Notes: generated by a model not told the origin, from the letters alone. 64,000 bases of DNA from Cristatella mucedo (GCA_009760855.2 WPIO01000163.1:282001-346000); one strand, 5' to 3'; shown: positions 13,025-24,475, counted from the first letter of the stretch. Made by a program: numbers and translations.

Positions 13025-14653
13025 AGTGGCATGGGCATAGGGATGGCAGGCCAAGAGTATGTTGCGATCGGCCCTCAGGAGAGAATAGAAAGGTGTGGTG
13101 ACTAGAAAGTTCTCCTCGTTTTTGAGACTGCAGGATAACTGGGCCATTTTACATCTACACTCATTACATGCCATGGTAGACTGATAAAGTTAAGGCTTTA
13201 GAAGATACGATCTGACACTGTCATTATAGGATTTGAGGTTGGTTCAGGGGCACAGCTCTAAACGACTTGAGTCAAAAGGAGGGTTCAGTATGGTGCGATG
13301 CCTGGTGTGAGGAAGTATTTTCGATAGGAAGTGGGCCAAGCCAGAGAATGTAGGGGCCTCCCGAAAAGTGGCTGACAGTGATAAGCTTTTTGATGGGAGC
13401 TCGTACAGGTAAGTGAAAATGTTTAAGATGCTCGCAACTTCAGACGATCACAAAGCAAGCAAACAAAGCAAGCTGACAGACCCGGATTTCTAAAGTTGAC
13501 ATTTTCCCCCGAGGCAGAGCGAACCATCCGTCAGCCTCTCATTTTGTAGCGCGATGTGCAATTGTCAGACTGATCATGGCGATGCTCTCACAGATAACGC
13601 TGGGCACTGTCACCCAGCGTGGACAGTCGTCAAGTGGCTGGGCTGCACCTACCTGTCTTTGCCATGCGGTGCAGTGTCCAGCTTGCGTGCAGCATTCCTA
13701 GAGCACGGGTACGATCCACCGAGCTAGGGGCCTCGCGTCGGTCGGTACCAAGCATGCGAGCCGTTTACTCCAGCTGTTTTCTCCAACAGCTCTGAGGCGA
13801 CAACGTGCCTGGTGCCCTCCAGTGCACTCCAGCGCCGGCTTACGTGCCGAAACACGTGCGCTGTCGTGGAATCAGGCGCCAAAGTCAAAGCGCCAGCTTC
13901 CAGGCGATCCGCGGCTGGAAGCATCGGCGGCAAACCTCATCGTCGATGCCGGCCGGAAAACTCGACCGTGCCGCTGTCGTGCGCTTTGACGGAAGAACAG
14001 GCATCTTTACCGCGCAAACTAGACCCGGCCCGGCGCCACTCTTTTCCCATCGAAATAAAGCACGATCGGTAAACGCCAGTATGCGTGCTGCTCGCGTGGC
14101 CATACGCGCGACTCGTTTGTCACGAACACTAACCCAGCTCGCGGCTTCAGTTGAACATGTCGCCCACGTCACCTTGCCGACGGCTCTATCTCCCTCCATT
14201 ATTCTCGTCATGGGGTGATCTCAATCAGACCATCCTATCTCTGCCCCCTCCCCCCGTGTGTTTTGGCTCATTCGTGAGCATCGAGTGCCTGCGATGGCAT
14301 ATCAGGTTTGCCGCTAGCGCTGGAATCTGTTCTGCCGGACCTCTAGGCAGCTCTCAATGTGTGCCCTAAGGGTACTACGAGTGCTTGCTCAGGAAGCACG
14401 TGACTGCCACAGCATGCACGAGCTTTTTCATACTTTTTTCTGCTCAAACAGGTGATCAGCCAGGCTGCTGCGTGAAGCCATGAACAGAGCCGACGTGCTA
14501 ACCATTCTGTCGGCGCGAGTTCGATCAGACCAAGGAGTGAGTCAGGACCGTATCTGGCGGAAGAGTTGTTTCGTAACGTGCAGCACCAGTTATCAAACAT
14601 TTACCATCACGCGCTCATTATAAAGAGTAAAGCGGAAAAACTGGTGACTTTGA

Positions 14654-14655
<2 letters not shown>
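13025..14655. other. Unclassified sequence with a CpG-rich block at 13.8-14.2 kb
   Basis: At 13800-14200 several frames on both strands are open and CpG is common. Two plus-strand frames (13805-14218 and 13812-14072) and one minus frame (13885-14211) overlap without any recognisable domain. A strong splice-donor-like CAGGTAAGT lies at about 13407 with a short open frame before it, but the peptide is unrecognised and a 9-base match is expected about once by chance in this window. Confidence 0.35.
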
Positions 14656-14658
<3 letters not shown>

Positions 14659-14692
<34 letters not shown>

Positions 14693-14730
14693 ATGTGTGT
14701 GTGTGTGTGTGTACATGTGTGTGTGTGTAT
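14659..14730. repeat. (GT)n microsatellite with ACAT interruptions
   Basis: GT repeat of about 70 bp interrupted twice by ACAT. Confidence 0.97.
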
Positions 14731-14734
14731 TATT

Positions 14735-16265
14735 ATATAGCCTTGTTAGCTGCCAGGCCTGTTGCCTACGCTTCCCAGGTAGCTGCTGGTCGGGGGAGCA
14801 TCACTGTCATCTCAGCTGCCCTCTGGTCACATCCTTACAGCTACCAATGCACCATCTGCTTCATCTCGATGTGTGCTCAGGCTGGCAACTACTATGGCCA
14901 GCAAGTGTGCCTCAATTGTAAGACCTGGCATTTTTCCTAATCTGTGCTCATCAAAAGATTGGTGCAGCAATTTGGGATCTTTAATTATGTCGACGTACTG
15001 CCAGCTAGCAAACGTCTAGATTAGGAGCTGGGCTGGCTGCAGCCATTTGTTGATGTGATTGCTATTGTTTATATTGGCTGCAATTATTGGTATAAAATAT
15101 TCTTGTTTCAGCTACTGTAAACAATTAAGTTAAAAACCTATGTACTAATCATTAACTTCTTGTTTATGATCTCCGGTGTGCCTTGGGGACACTAGTTTCA
15201 TTTTGGATCGTACTTTTGGTAACATTTTGAGCTATTTATGATGTTTTAGTCTAGTTTGGATGTAGCATTGGTGCTATTTAACAAGGGAAGCGTTGGCAAG
15301 GCTAGCCAGTTCAAGACTGTTTACATTTTTTACAGATGTGAAGTTTGTGACGATATGTTTTATGTTGCATGCAGCTCCCAATGGAGACCTTGTTAGTGAG
15401 AAATCCGTGGGGTTTTTGTGAGGATGTGCTGAAAATACGTTGTACAATGCGGTGAGTGCCATATTAGCCCCAGCAGACAAGTATAGCTGCCGTGTTGTAA
15501 CCGTCTGTGACTGTCAAGTACAGCGTTCTCTGACATCAGAGAAGGTAACTCAGCGGCCACTAGCAGGAGATGCTTAAAGTCAGGCTGAACTCACTTAATT
15601 TGGATGACATCATCAGTCAGAGTGATTAGATGAAGCTGAATCTAATGAGCAATCACTCATGTATACGTTTTTGTCACAGAACCTATTAAGAGCATCATTA
15701 GAAATTAGTTTAGAAGATTTTACCTCTGTCGACACTTTTTCAATGATCTCCACAGCCGTTAATGTCTCCAGTCTTGCGGCAATTAAGGTGGGCTTTATGA
15801 TTTTCTGTGCATAACATCCTCTGGGCTGCAGTTGAAACATCAGTCAACTGTCTCAATCAACCTCTCACCTAGTGATGGAGATTTTCAAGTCTCTTTCTGG
15901 TACCCTTCTAGACCATATGTTTTCTCGGTGGACGTTTCAACAATGCCTGGTTATTAACGATCCAGTGATCGATGCTTGTCGCATGAATTGCTGAGATAGA
16001 CAGCCTCAAAGAAATATATCGTGGTTTTGCACTGGTTGGCTCTGTACTGTTCTCTGGTCAGGCTGAGCGCTTATGATAGCTCAGGAATTTCGAGTTTTCG
16101 TTAAAAGTCGCAACCCAGCATTTCCCGAATGGGCTGTATAGCCAAGTGGACCGGTTAGAGCGACTTATTGCTTCGATTTCGGCAGGCCTTGCAGCTCCAC
16201 AGGCTTTGCTGACTGGCGTCTTGTCGCCGCTTCTGGAAACAGTTTAGCCATCCCGGGCTGTGTGA
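14735..16265. other. Unclassified sequence upstream of the LINE copy
   Basis: No gene recognised. The last ~130 bases (16140-16260) have a short open frame on plus that could be decayed LINE endonuclease sequence, since recognisable LINE linker sequence begins just after, but no endonuclease motif could be identified. Confidence 0.3.
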
Positions 16266-16269
16266 GTGG

Positions 16270-16481
16270 CTGCATTCTATCTTGTTCGTGTCCCACATGT
16301 CACAGGTCAGAGGAAGAAGAAGCCAGTAGAGCTGGAGGAGCACATGTCAGAATGTCCATACAAAGTCGCCAGTGGCTGGAATGCCCATGGCCAAAGTGAA
16401 CGTGCTGCTGCAAACTCCACGTCTCTAGACCGCCTGGTTGATAGTTTCTCCCTCTGTATCTATTGCCAAACCGTGGCTCAG
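16270..16481 (+). pseudogene. LINE endonuclease-RT linker fragment (CR1/L2-like)
   Basis: One open frame reads QRKKKPVELEEHMSEC and later TSLDRLVDSF. This resembles the conserved segment after the endonuclease of CR1/L2-type LINE ORF2 proteins: a YRKLKSID-like start, then an SLDDLVDQYN-like block. The distance of about 310 bases to the next matching block (SFNDFY at 16798) is close to what the family shows, which supports one element. The segment happens to be flanked by an acceptor-like CACAG and a donor-like CAGGTAAGC, so a gene finder could call it as an exon; the LINE reading explains more. The copy is too decayed to be functional. Confidence 0.45.
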
Positions 16482-16499
16482 GTAAGCTGCACTCCACTG

Positions 16500-16730
16500 T
16501 CTAACTCTATTCTCTCTCTCTCTCTCTCTTCTCATCTGTCTCCTCTGCTCAGCTTTCTCTCTCTCATTTCCTTTCTTCTTTTCTCTGGCCTGTCCTGTGA
16601 CTCTCTCTTTCTCAACATATCTCTCACCTTCCTGTACCCTTTTCTCCCTTTGCTCCTCTCTTGCCTTCCATCTCATCTCTTCTCTTCTTTCCTCCTACTC
16701 GGCACTTGTTCTGTCTCAAGCCGTTTATTG
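16500..16730. repeat. (CT)-rich tract inside the LINE copy
   Basis: A pure CT block at about 16508-16530, then CT/TTC-rich pyrimidine sequence to about 16700. It occupies the place of the LINE linker, so it is either a simple-repeat expansion or an insertion in the decayed element. Confidence 0.8.
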
Positions 16731-16744
16731 GCTTTGCAGGGGCC

Positions 16745-17130
16745 ACTTGTTAACAATGGGTAACGTCTTCCTAATTACTGCTGATGATTCGGCCAGATCT
16801 TTTAATGATTTTTATCTTGTAGAATGCAGGAAGGATATACGAAGCTCTCTTCGAGATCACTCTCTCCGAAAAAGGCTGAGGCTGTTATCTGGGCGCCTTC
16901 TCACCCCAAGGTCGTTGGCGCTAACTCTGGGCTTTGTTATCCAATCAATCAGTTCTACGATGTTTCTCCCGACGTTCTACACAAAATCAGCCTTCCGCCA
17001 AACTCCACGGTGGATCACGAGATCTGGACAGGTATCGAAGTTGGTGCAACACTCTCATCCTTGTTATATACGAGAGTGCCGCTGTGGTCGGGTTCGGAAG
17101 CGTTAATACAGCCAACTTAAGCGCAATCTT
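16745..17130 (+). pseudogene. LINE pre-RT segment (FNDFF-like block)
   Basis: The frame at 16798-16851 reads SFNDFYLVECRKDIRSSL. This matches the pattern just before the reverse transcriptase in CR1/L2-type LINEs, where an FNDFF...KI..IR block ends the linker. Downstream, two overlapping frames remain open to about 17110; one contains GLCYPINQFYDV and LPPNSTVDHEIW, which I cannot place. Indels switch frame more than once, so this is a non-functional relic. The next recognisable motif, RT motif A, follows about 700 bases later on the same strand, a reasonable spacing for this family. Confidence 0.5.
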
Positions 17131-17439
17131 TTGGCGAGCAGTTTAATTCCTGGCAGCAGCATCGTATGTTCTTTATTTTTTTAATGAGAAGTGTTGTGAC
17201 ATTATGAAGATAATAATGATATACGCTGATAAAGGCACCCTCGGACCATAGATTTTGCCCGAGTTTCTAACAGAACTAAAGCTCTTTCTTGGCGCTACAA
17301 ATATTCTGGAGTTATACAAAGAAGTAGCTACTAAGCTCCATGAACTTGTGAGCTGCTGTCGTCTGTGGGTTAAGCAGCTGTGCCACGGTGCTGTGAAACC
17401 GGCTGTCCATCGGGCAATGGAGTCCTCAAGCTGCCGCGA

Positions 17440-18290
17440 CCCGATGATTTCAGAGCTTCTCTTCTGCATGAATCGGCCAGCGGCGTGGCACGTGTCAGTC
17501 AGTCGAATGAGTTTTTGCAGCAATTGGCGTTTATCATGTCGCTAGGGGATCACGATGCTAGTTGATCTATCAGTTCTCGGTGGCTTTGCCTATGGCACTA
17601 TATGAAAAACTCTGCAACACTGTGCTGGCGCTTGTAAGCCTGCTGCAACGATCAGCCTATTTGACGAAGGCTCTTGTAGTTTTTGAATCATAATTTTCAG
17701 TCATGTTCAGAAATCGTGTCGATGTGGAATTAAGTCTCTTCCACCAGACCAAATCCTGTGCATCCCAAGGAGGTCTGTCCTTGGGTCCTTTGCTGTTCTC
17801 CTTTTATAGTGAACCTCTGGGACATGGGCCCATGGCATTGGCCAACATCCACTTTCACCAAACGATACTCAGCAGGAATTTATCGTTTGAGTCATCCGAA
17901 TCTGCTGCAGTAACTGATGAATGCGAGTTGTGGACATTCCGATCCTACATGCCGTACCCATTTCAGCCGACTAAATGACGGAAATAAATGACTGTTTCTC
18001 TTCAGACACCCCAAGCCTTCGCTGGACTGATTTTGCTCCTCTTCATCAGGTGATGCTGCTGCGACCGTCACCGTGTGCTCATTGGGTAGTAAATCATTGA
18101 CAGCTTTCCTACATTTTGAAGTTTGAAGAAGGCCTCCATAGCTGCTCACACCAGACTTCCCTCTCTACGATTGGAGATACCTGGTTAGCTGTTAACTGGT
18201 TCCCTGGTTAAATAACTGGAAAGCTATTGCAATTCCATTTTGACTGGGCTACTGAAGAAAGCCGCTGGACTCAACGATGCCGGTGATGAG
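17440..18290 (+). pseudogene. LINE reverse transcriptase fragment, motifs A and B
   Basis: At 17555-17590 one frame reads MLVDLSVLGGFA, corresponding to RT motif A (consensus LLDLSAAFDTV), with one of the catalytic Asp positions retained and the FD portion lost. At 17763-17823 another frame reads QGGLSLGPLLFSFYSEPLG, corresponding to RT motif B (PQGSVLGPLLFSLY); an indel splits it, since the neighbouring frame shows RRSVLG. About 45 bases further the word GATACTCAG survives from the catalytic YADDTQ motif C, whose YAD part is destroyed. From about 17970, LNDG and then LFLFRHPKPS (in frame only after a shift) fit the family's LNDGKTEFLLFG block. Motif order and spacing identify a CR1/L2-clade LINE. 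It is multiply frameshifted and cannot encode an active enzyme. Confidence 0.7.
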
Positions 18291-18351
18291 TTACAACTTA
18301 CAGTTAGTTTTTACAATCAGAAGTGATAATTTGTCCTGCTTTAACTGAAGA

Positions 18352-18480
18352 AATATAATTCATTTATACTTCGAGAACTTCATTTCTGTTCAGGCGCTTC
18401 ACGCGTGCCTCGGGCTCAAGGCACACGTGATCAGACCTTGGGTCGGGACGACAATGTAGCTGCACTAGACCAAACCAGCT
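18352..18480 (-). mobile_element. tRNA-derived SINE, family B, copy 1
   Basis: On the minus strand the head reads CTGGTTTGGTCTAGTGCAGC, with an A-box-like TGGTCTAGTG. A decayed B-box region (GAGCCCGAGGC) is followed by the body GAAGCGCCTGAACAGAAATG and the AT-rich tail TAAATGAATTATATT. It lies immediately next to another copy (18485-18620) in the same orientation, inside the LINE relic, so the two look like nested or tandem insertions. Confidence 0.65.
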
Positions 18481-18484
18481 CGGC

Positions 18485-18620
18485 AAAATATAATTCATTT
18501 ATATAAGCCCCAAGAACTTAATCTCTATTCAGGCGCTTCCACTGTGCCTCCGGGCTCGAGCCCACGACCTCAGTCGGACCTTGATCGGGGCGGCACCAAC
18601 AACCGCTAAATGACCAAGTA
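18485..18620 (-). mobile_element. tRNA-derived SINE, family B, copy 2
   Basis: The best-preserved copy of the family. On the minus strand: an A-box-like TTAGCGGTTGTTGGTGCC, then CTGAGGTCGTGGGCTCGAG (B-box region), then AAGCGCCTGAATAGAGATTA and the tail GGGGCTTATATAAATGAATT. The same blocks in the same order occur at 18352-18480, 32943-33080 and 35995-36115. Confidence 0.75.
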
Positions 18621-18634
18621 ATGAAAAAAGCTGA

Positions 18635-18995
18635 TGGCTTCGTGTTTGATCAATATTCGAGTAAGATTCTTTGGGCATTACATGTCTGCCCACGGCCTGG
18701 CTCCTTCTTGTAGCTCATTCTGCACCAGTTTGGCCTCATCTTGCCTAATGCTGTCCTTCATAGATCAATTTACCCTGTTCATTCCTTTACTAAAGATCTT
18801 TGGAAACTGAAGCTTTGCCCTGGTCCCAGAGTGTGGAACTCCCGTCAGTTCCTACAAACCAACATCTGCTCTCATCACTGTATTTTGTTTATTCAAACAG
18901 CCATTAGACATTCTTTTCCTTCACTACTCTACCTCATTTCTCTCCTGGCTCTATATGGTTCTACTTACTCTTGGTTTGTGTGAATAAAGTCTCTG
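18635..18995 (+). pseudogene. LINE C-terminal fragment (HGLAPS / LWNS-type block)
   Basis: Translation gives FGHYMSAHGLAPSC, corresponding to the LINE C-terminal block YKALHGLAPSYL, and about 130 bases later LCPGPRVWNSRQFLQ, corresponding to GPRLWNSLPLSLR. Both lie on the same strand as the RT fragment ending near 18290, with two family-B SINEs between, so this is best read as the continuation of that LINE. Frameshifts separate the two motifs. The copy ends near AATAAAG at about 18983, possibly the element's 3' end. Confidence 0.65.
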
Positions 18996-19780
18996 CAATT
19001 CAGCCTAGCAAGGGTGGTTTAGACTTTAATTGGACTTTCACCAAAACTCTCTACATGTGCTTACCCACATAGTCTTTGGCAAACTTTGTAATGGAATAAT
19101 ACAGCATTGAATACAGACATTCATCTCTATAGTTTTTCCAACCCAATTGGTCCCAAGATCTGAGACCTATCTCTTTCATCACTGCATTGTTTAGCACAGA
19201 CTGTGAACATTGACCTCGGTAACCCAAGACTTGAAGCCTCGATAAGACTCTTGGAAGATAGATGTGATAGTTCCATAGGCGCTGTAAATCATCTAGGTAC
19301 TGAGAAAATGCTAAACAAGTCAGTAAAGATGTGAATGACCATGTTTTTGCTTTCACTCTCCTTTCCTGTTTACTTTTCATTTTTCTTTGTGGAAACTAGT
19401 TTTTGTCTTTTGAAATTTAAACTGTCTTGCGCCAGTGGGCGAGCTAATCCTGAACCTCACAAACTAGCCACACCAAAGCTGGTGATATTATAGTATTGGA
19501 AGCCCAGCAATCAGTTGGCTAATGGTTTATTGAAGCTGTGAAGCTATATAAGCATTGCAGCGACCCGACCTTCTGGGTTTGCTGATCAGAAAGCCCACTT
19601 TGTGAAACTCTGTTAAGATTCCGGTTTTCAAGCGGCTTTATATTATTGCCAGTCATGGTTTCCTGAACCCAAGGTGATGGAACTCGGCTATATTTTCAAT
19701 CTGAAGATCTGTTTGACTAAATTAACAGCAATTGTAAGCTAGTGAAAAGCTAAACTGATTACGAACATCCTCATTTTATA
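18996..19780. other. Unclassified sequence
   Basis: No gene recognised. The minus-strand open frame 19051-19380 (109 codons) has no identifiable motif. Confidence 0.35.
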
Positions 19781-19784
19781 CCAA

Positions 19785-19930
19785 CCCAGCAGAAGAAGCC
19801 TTCTGGCTATCTTACCGCCGCAGTGGTAATAAAAGGATCGACAGGCCGTTCAGACCCGACCGAATTAAAAGGAGGTCATTACCTTACCGCTGGGCTTCAA
19901 GACCCAAAAGGGCCAGCTCTCAGTAGTCGA
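19785..19930 (-). mobile_element. SINE family A, copy 2, decayed head
   Basis: On the minus strand the body GTCGATCCTTTTATTACC and the tail block AAGGCTTCTTCTGC match copies 1 and 3 of family A. The B-box region is degenerate (GTCGGGTCTGAACGG) and the A-box side is scrambled. Confidence 0.5.
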
Positions 19931-19934
19931 ACCG

Positions 19935-22540
19935 ATGGTTTCAGACTCGGTGCCTTTACCCCCAACCAGTTAGTTTAAGGAGCTCTGCCGACGATTGTGG
20001 TTGTTGGATAGACTACGAACTTTCAATAATCCTGTTTCAAATTAACGTTCTTTGAAGTTTGGATTAGCTATTTGATGAGTCGAGGTGGGATCTGCATAAA
20101 TGTTGTTAGGTTAATGGCCATCAAGATTCCGGTGTTTTTAGATTTTTATCTTTGCTGTTTTACCATTTTTATATTTCATCAATATTTTATCGAACTATGC
20201 CTATTTGAATTTGTAAGGCTTTTTGTATTTGGCATTCTTGGCCGTCGTTGGTGAGTGAAATGTCTGTACTGAGTTTTTAACCAATTGCCAATTGCATTAC
20301 AATATCTAAACATATTATTGTGTTTTGGGTGTGCATTTTGCCGATGTTTGATATCTTCTTTTAATCTGATTTGATTAAGTATACAGTCAATTTTTCTTGG
20401 CTATCTAAAATGTTTGTTATTATTTTTGTGTTGAAAACTCTAGAATAACGCATGAGCTTTGTCGTTGTCATCCATCACACTGATGATCGTCTTGTTTTTA
20501 AGGTTGTGAGTCGCTCTTTGAGAAAATGGGTGGTCTTGGTGGAAGGTCATGGTCTCACGAAATACGTGTCGATCGAGGGGCTGGTGCGGCGATCACGAAC
20601 AGTTCGCAGATGGAGCTGCTGGTGACGTCTGAAGCTTAATGGTGTCCGTTGCTCTCGGTGTGGCGAGGTTTTCTGTGGTTTGGGATCCGAGACAAACAGC
20701 ATCTTTTATACATTGAGGATCTTTGTTGCATAAGAAGCAGGTAATTCTAATTTTTGGGGAAGGGAATATCTGTTCTTTGAATTTATCTTGCATATCTTTG
20801 TGGTTATATCCACACTATCATATTGTTTTTGCATTTTGGGTTTAATAATGTCAGTTCGCTTGTTTGTGATTTCGTGGATGATTTGAAATTATTATGATGT
20901 TTAAAATGTGGGGAAGTACAGATCGGTTTGATCCAAGACTTAATTGACAGCGACAGACGGGCATTGTTGGCTTTACCTTGGTACAGTGGGGCTTGTCAGT
21001 ATTGGCTAAATTATGTGATTTATACTTCTTTCGTTAGTACGTCTGTCAATGTGGGCTGTATAGGTGGGCGTTTTGTGTCTTGAAAAATGGTTCATTGTGT
21101 TTAAGTAAATTTAAATGATGTATCTTGATACTCAGCCTCATGTATTTGGTCTCAATGAGAGCTGGAGCAGCTTTTGCCTTTGTTTCTGGGCAGGCTTTTT
21201 GTTTTTTGTTGGGACTCAAGCCATAACAAGGTTGTGAAATGGGGGTGTAGCAAGGAAGACCATAGTAATAATACATTGTTCTTTGTGACGTAGGGTTTAG
21301 AGTTATATTATAGGTGGTTAGTCGTTTTGAAATCGATGTCAGAATATATCATGGCACCTTTATCCTGTCTAACTCTTTGAGTCTGAGATAATTATGTATT
21401 TTATTTCGTTCATCCTGTTCTGTGTTTTGGTATGATGTAATCTGTATAATCATTACCACCGAGTCAATGTGCTGAGACAATTCGGAGTTATATATTGCCA
21501 TTTAATAATTATGTTTGGTTTAACCATTCTGAGTACTCATTGTAATGCGTCTGACAGTGAGTCTCGTTTTTGATGTTCGTGTTAGGTGGACAGACTAATT
21601 GCAGCTTTTTTTTTCAATACTGCTAGATATAGATACCTCTTGCAAGCATTCAGGGGTGTAATGGCAACAATCTAACAAGAGCATGGGTTTTCGAAGTCGA
21701 AGCATTTCTAGTTTTTCAGAATTCTCCCTTTCAGTTGGATCAAGCATTTTACAATTCTTGTGAGTCTCCATTGAGGATTTTGGGCGGTTTATGGCTGATG
21801 CTGGTCGTAATCAATGTTGTGATAGATTGTAAGGATGGAAATACGATGGCAACGTGTTAATAGCTGCCGGAATGCAGGCTGGTGGGTTTATTGACTCTTG
21901 CTGCTTATAAAGCGTCTGCTGTATTTTTATAGGATAGATGCGATATCCTCTTAGGTTGCTATTGACATCTTAAGAATAGAAGGGGTCAATGACTTTAATA
22001 TTAATTTATATATTCATTTATCTCTTTACACGTTCTCAACTTAAGTTATGCAGTGTTGAGATTATTGCTATGTGTGAATGGCATATGGGTATCCTTTTGA
22101 AATTAATATTTACAGACAGAATTGTTATATGATAGTATTAATTTTGACAGTAAACTAAACTATATATTATGTAATGTACCCAGTATTTATAGTATATCGA
22201 CCAATTGTATGTCACTGCATCTACAGTGGGATGTGTATCACAAGAAATCGTTCGGACTAAACTCTTCACTGAGCTCTTGGAGCTCTTTTTTTATTTTAGT
22301 AATGCCCATTGAATTACTGTTACCTGCAAACATGGAATTATTTTCCAAGAACGTTGAGCACAACAAGGTTCGTCCAAAAATTACTTCACTCATTATTTGT
22401 CAGTCAAGCAAAGTTGGATTTCAATAATCCTTCTGTGCTAAGGTCGTTAGGTTATCAACCATGACCAGCACTGCCATCCCTTATGAGGCCACGTCTGAAC
22501 CCCATAGAATACCTGTGTATGAAAATCTGACTGGTGGTTG
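19935..22540. other. AT-rich unclassified sequence
   Basis: No gene, RNA or repeat family recognised. Open frames are short. T-rich stretches on the plus strand are frequent and no splice-flanked open frame stood out. Confidence 0.4.
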
Positions 22541-22545
22541 AAGCG

Positions 22546-22800
22546 CTATCTTCCCAGCCTCATACAGCTACCAAACCAGCACTGATAAACTTTAGGCTGT
22601 AGCTCACACGATTCATTAAAAAAAGATAAAGATTTACTGTAATCCAAATAAACAATGACCAGATGATTACTCGAGCCTCCTGCTTGGCAGGCAAGATAGG
22701 TCTGTAGAGAATCATTGATAGATGTGAGTAGCAACGTCAGCACCTCCAGCAGTGTGCACAATATTTTGGGGCTAGAAATATTCCTGATTCTACATAACTC
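22546..22800 (-). pseudogene. LINE reverse transcriptase fragment with motif A
   Basis: The minus-strand frame contains LLTSINDSLQTYLA and then HLVIVYLDYSKSLSFFNES. The second block aligns with RT motif A of CR1-type LINEs (VVYLDFSKAFDTVSHN), and the first fits the preceding TDNLL..INDW-type helix. One Asp of motif A is kept (YLD) and the KAFD half is changed to KSLSF. No convincing motif B was found downstream on this strand, so only a fragment survives, or frameshifts hide the rest. It is independent of the LINE at 16.3-19.0 kb and on the opposite strand. Confidence 0.55.
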
Positions 22801-22944
22801 TATGTGCCACATTGTAGAAAACCTCTTATTACCTGCATGAACTATTAGCCACTGGCACAGTTGATTCTCCTCCGAGGATCTTTGTGTATGTGATTTACCA
22901 TGTGCAGTGTGGCATGATGTGCTTATGCATGCTGACACTGTTAC

Positions 22945-23775
22945 ATGCTACCTCTTTCCACATAAAAAACCTTGCTGACCCAGAAAGTCGTCACCCCTAT
23001 CCCATTTGTTCTGTTGTTGGTCAAGCATGATACCACTCACCATTCGGTCGCGTTTTCCTTTGGCTTAAATGTAAAGAGCCTAGAAGAGTGAGTTCTATGG
23101 GGGCACTTCATCAATTGTTTTTGTATCTTTATACAGGATAGTTATGGTGGTCAGACATATTTGCCTGCTGTTGATCTACTACCAGCATTTCGTTGTCTTT
23201 CTATGCAGTATCTTAAAATGCCTAGAGGCGTTTTTCTGGTGATTGGTTGTTTTAAATATTATTTTATTTTTATGTATGCTGAATGCTTTTTACGTGAATT
23301 TGTTGTTGTATTTTCCACAAGCACTGGTTGATTCGATGTACGTCTATTTCTTTTCATGCTCTTTGCCCTAGTACATCTTGCACAAGCACGTTGAGTGTGC
23401 ATGTATTGATGTGTATTGATGTGCATGCAAGGCAGGCAAGGTTGGCATGTATTAACATGTGTGCTGTGGTGCGATTGCTGGAACCTTTGGGTGGCTTTTT
23501 ATAAACTGGCTTGCAGTACATATCTTGATCTCTGCACCCATTTGGCTCCCTCACCTACCGATCTTGCACTATGTCCCCATTAGCTCCACTTGTACGTCAC
23601 ACTGGCAATCTTTAAGGCACCGTTCGCGTTGGTTCTTTGTGTTCTGGAGGCATGGAGCTGGCTGCGATCAAGTGCCTAGTAAATTAATTTCTCTGTGGGC
23701 ACCAAGCAAATTTTATTATCTCACTGTTAATTTGAAAGTCTGTATTCCATGATGCTGCAAGATGGTGACTAATAC
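22945..23775. other. Unclassified sequence
   Basis: No gene or repeat family recognised on either strand. Confidence 0.35.
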
Positions 23776-23779
23776 TGGT

Positions 23780-24475
23780 GCCAGGTGGCTGGGCAATGCA
23801 TGACTTGGAAGGTCCACAGGCAGTGAGTTCTCATGTGTGTACTACTAGCTATAAGATCCGCCAGACGCGAGATGGTCGCACCAGCTTCTCCGTGTTCCTG
23901 GTCGACACGCTGGCATCGGCTGGCTGCACTCCCTGCCGCCACCGCTGCCCCTCCTGGTAACGCCCACGGCCGCCCCGCACACTCACTTCGCTGCAGGCAG
24001 TCAGTTGGCGAGCCACTGGTTTGATACTATCTTCCAGGCAGCTACCGAGCCAGTACCCTGCTTCACGTGCCTCATCGGACCGTTGGCTCGGCTCGGACGC
24101 GCGACCACTGCCTCATCGCCGCTTTGTTCTGCCGAGCGACATCCAGCACCTCCTGCGGTCCGGCAACCAACCAGCCTACCAGCACTTCTCTGCAGCCATC
24201 CTCAACGAAGCCTGCCGCGCCTCGGCAGTGCTCACTTCATCGCACTATACTGTCTGCGCTCCATCCATCCCGTGTTGACCGGCAATGATTCGACCTCGTT
24301 ACGCTGCTTCGAAAGTCGGCCGGCGACCGATCGTCCGACTCTCAGACGCACAGAAGCAGCGCCCATGTCGGAGTGCCTCATTTCACGCCAGACCGATGAC
24401 GAGCTGGACCTCAAAAAGTTTGCGTTCCATCCGGTTGCCAGGAGATGAGGGCCACTCTGTGAAAGGGCCACCGTA
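23780..24475 (+). other. GC-rich region with overlapping open frames, possible exon or decayed gene
   Basis: Composition rises sharply in GC and CpG. Successive plus-strand frames stay open: 23778-23960, 24005-24448 and 24021-24278, continuing at 24285-24476. Segments such as SYKIRQTRDGRTSFSV, FVLPSDIQHLLRSGNQ and AAILNEACRASAVL look protein-like but sit in different frames and match no family I can name. Acceptor-like sequence (TTCGCTGCAG near 23996, ATCTTCCAG near 24038) precedes two of them. It could be a real exon, a frameshifted pseudogene or chance openness in GC-rich DNA. Confidence 0.2.

Noticed and set aside
16306-16481. A spliced exon with a TRAF-type zinc finger (ELEEHMSECPYKV between acceptor and donor sites)
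   Set aside because: Only one Cys and one His fit, and the surrounding SLDRLVDSF and the RT blocks downstream show it is the LINE linker segment.
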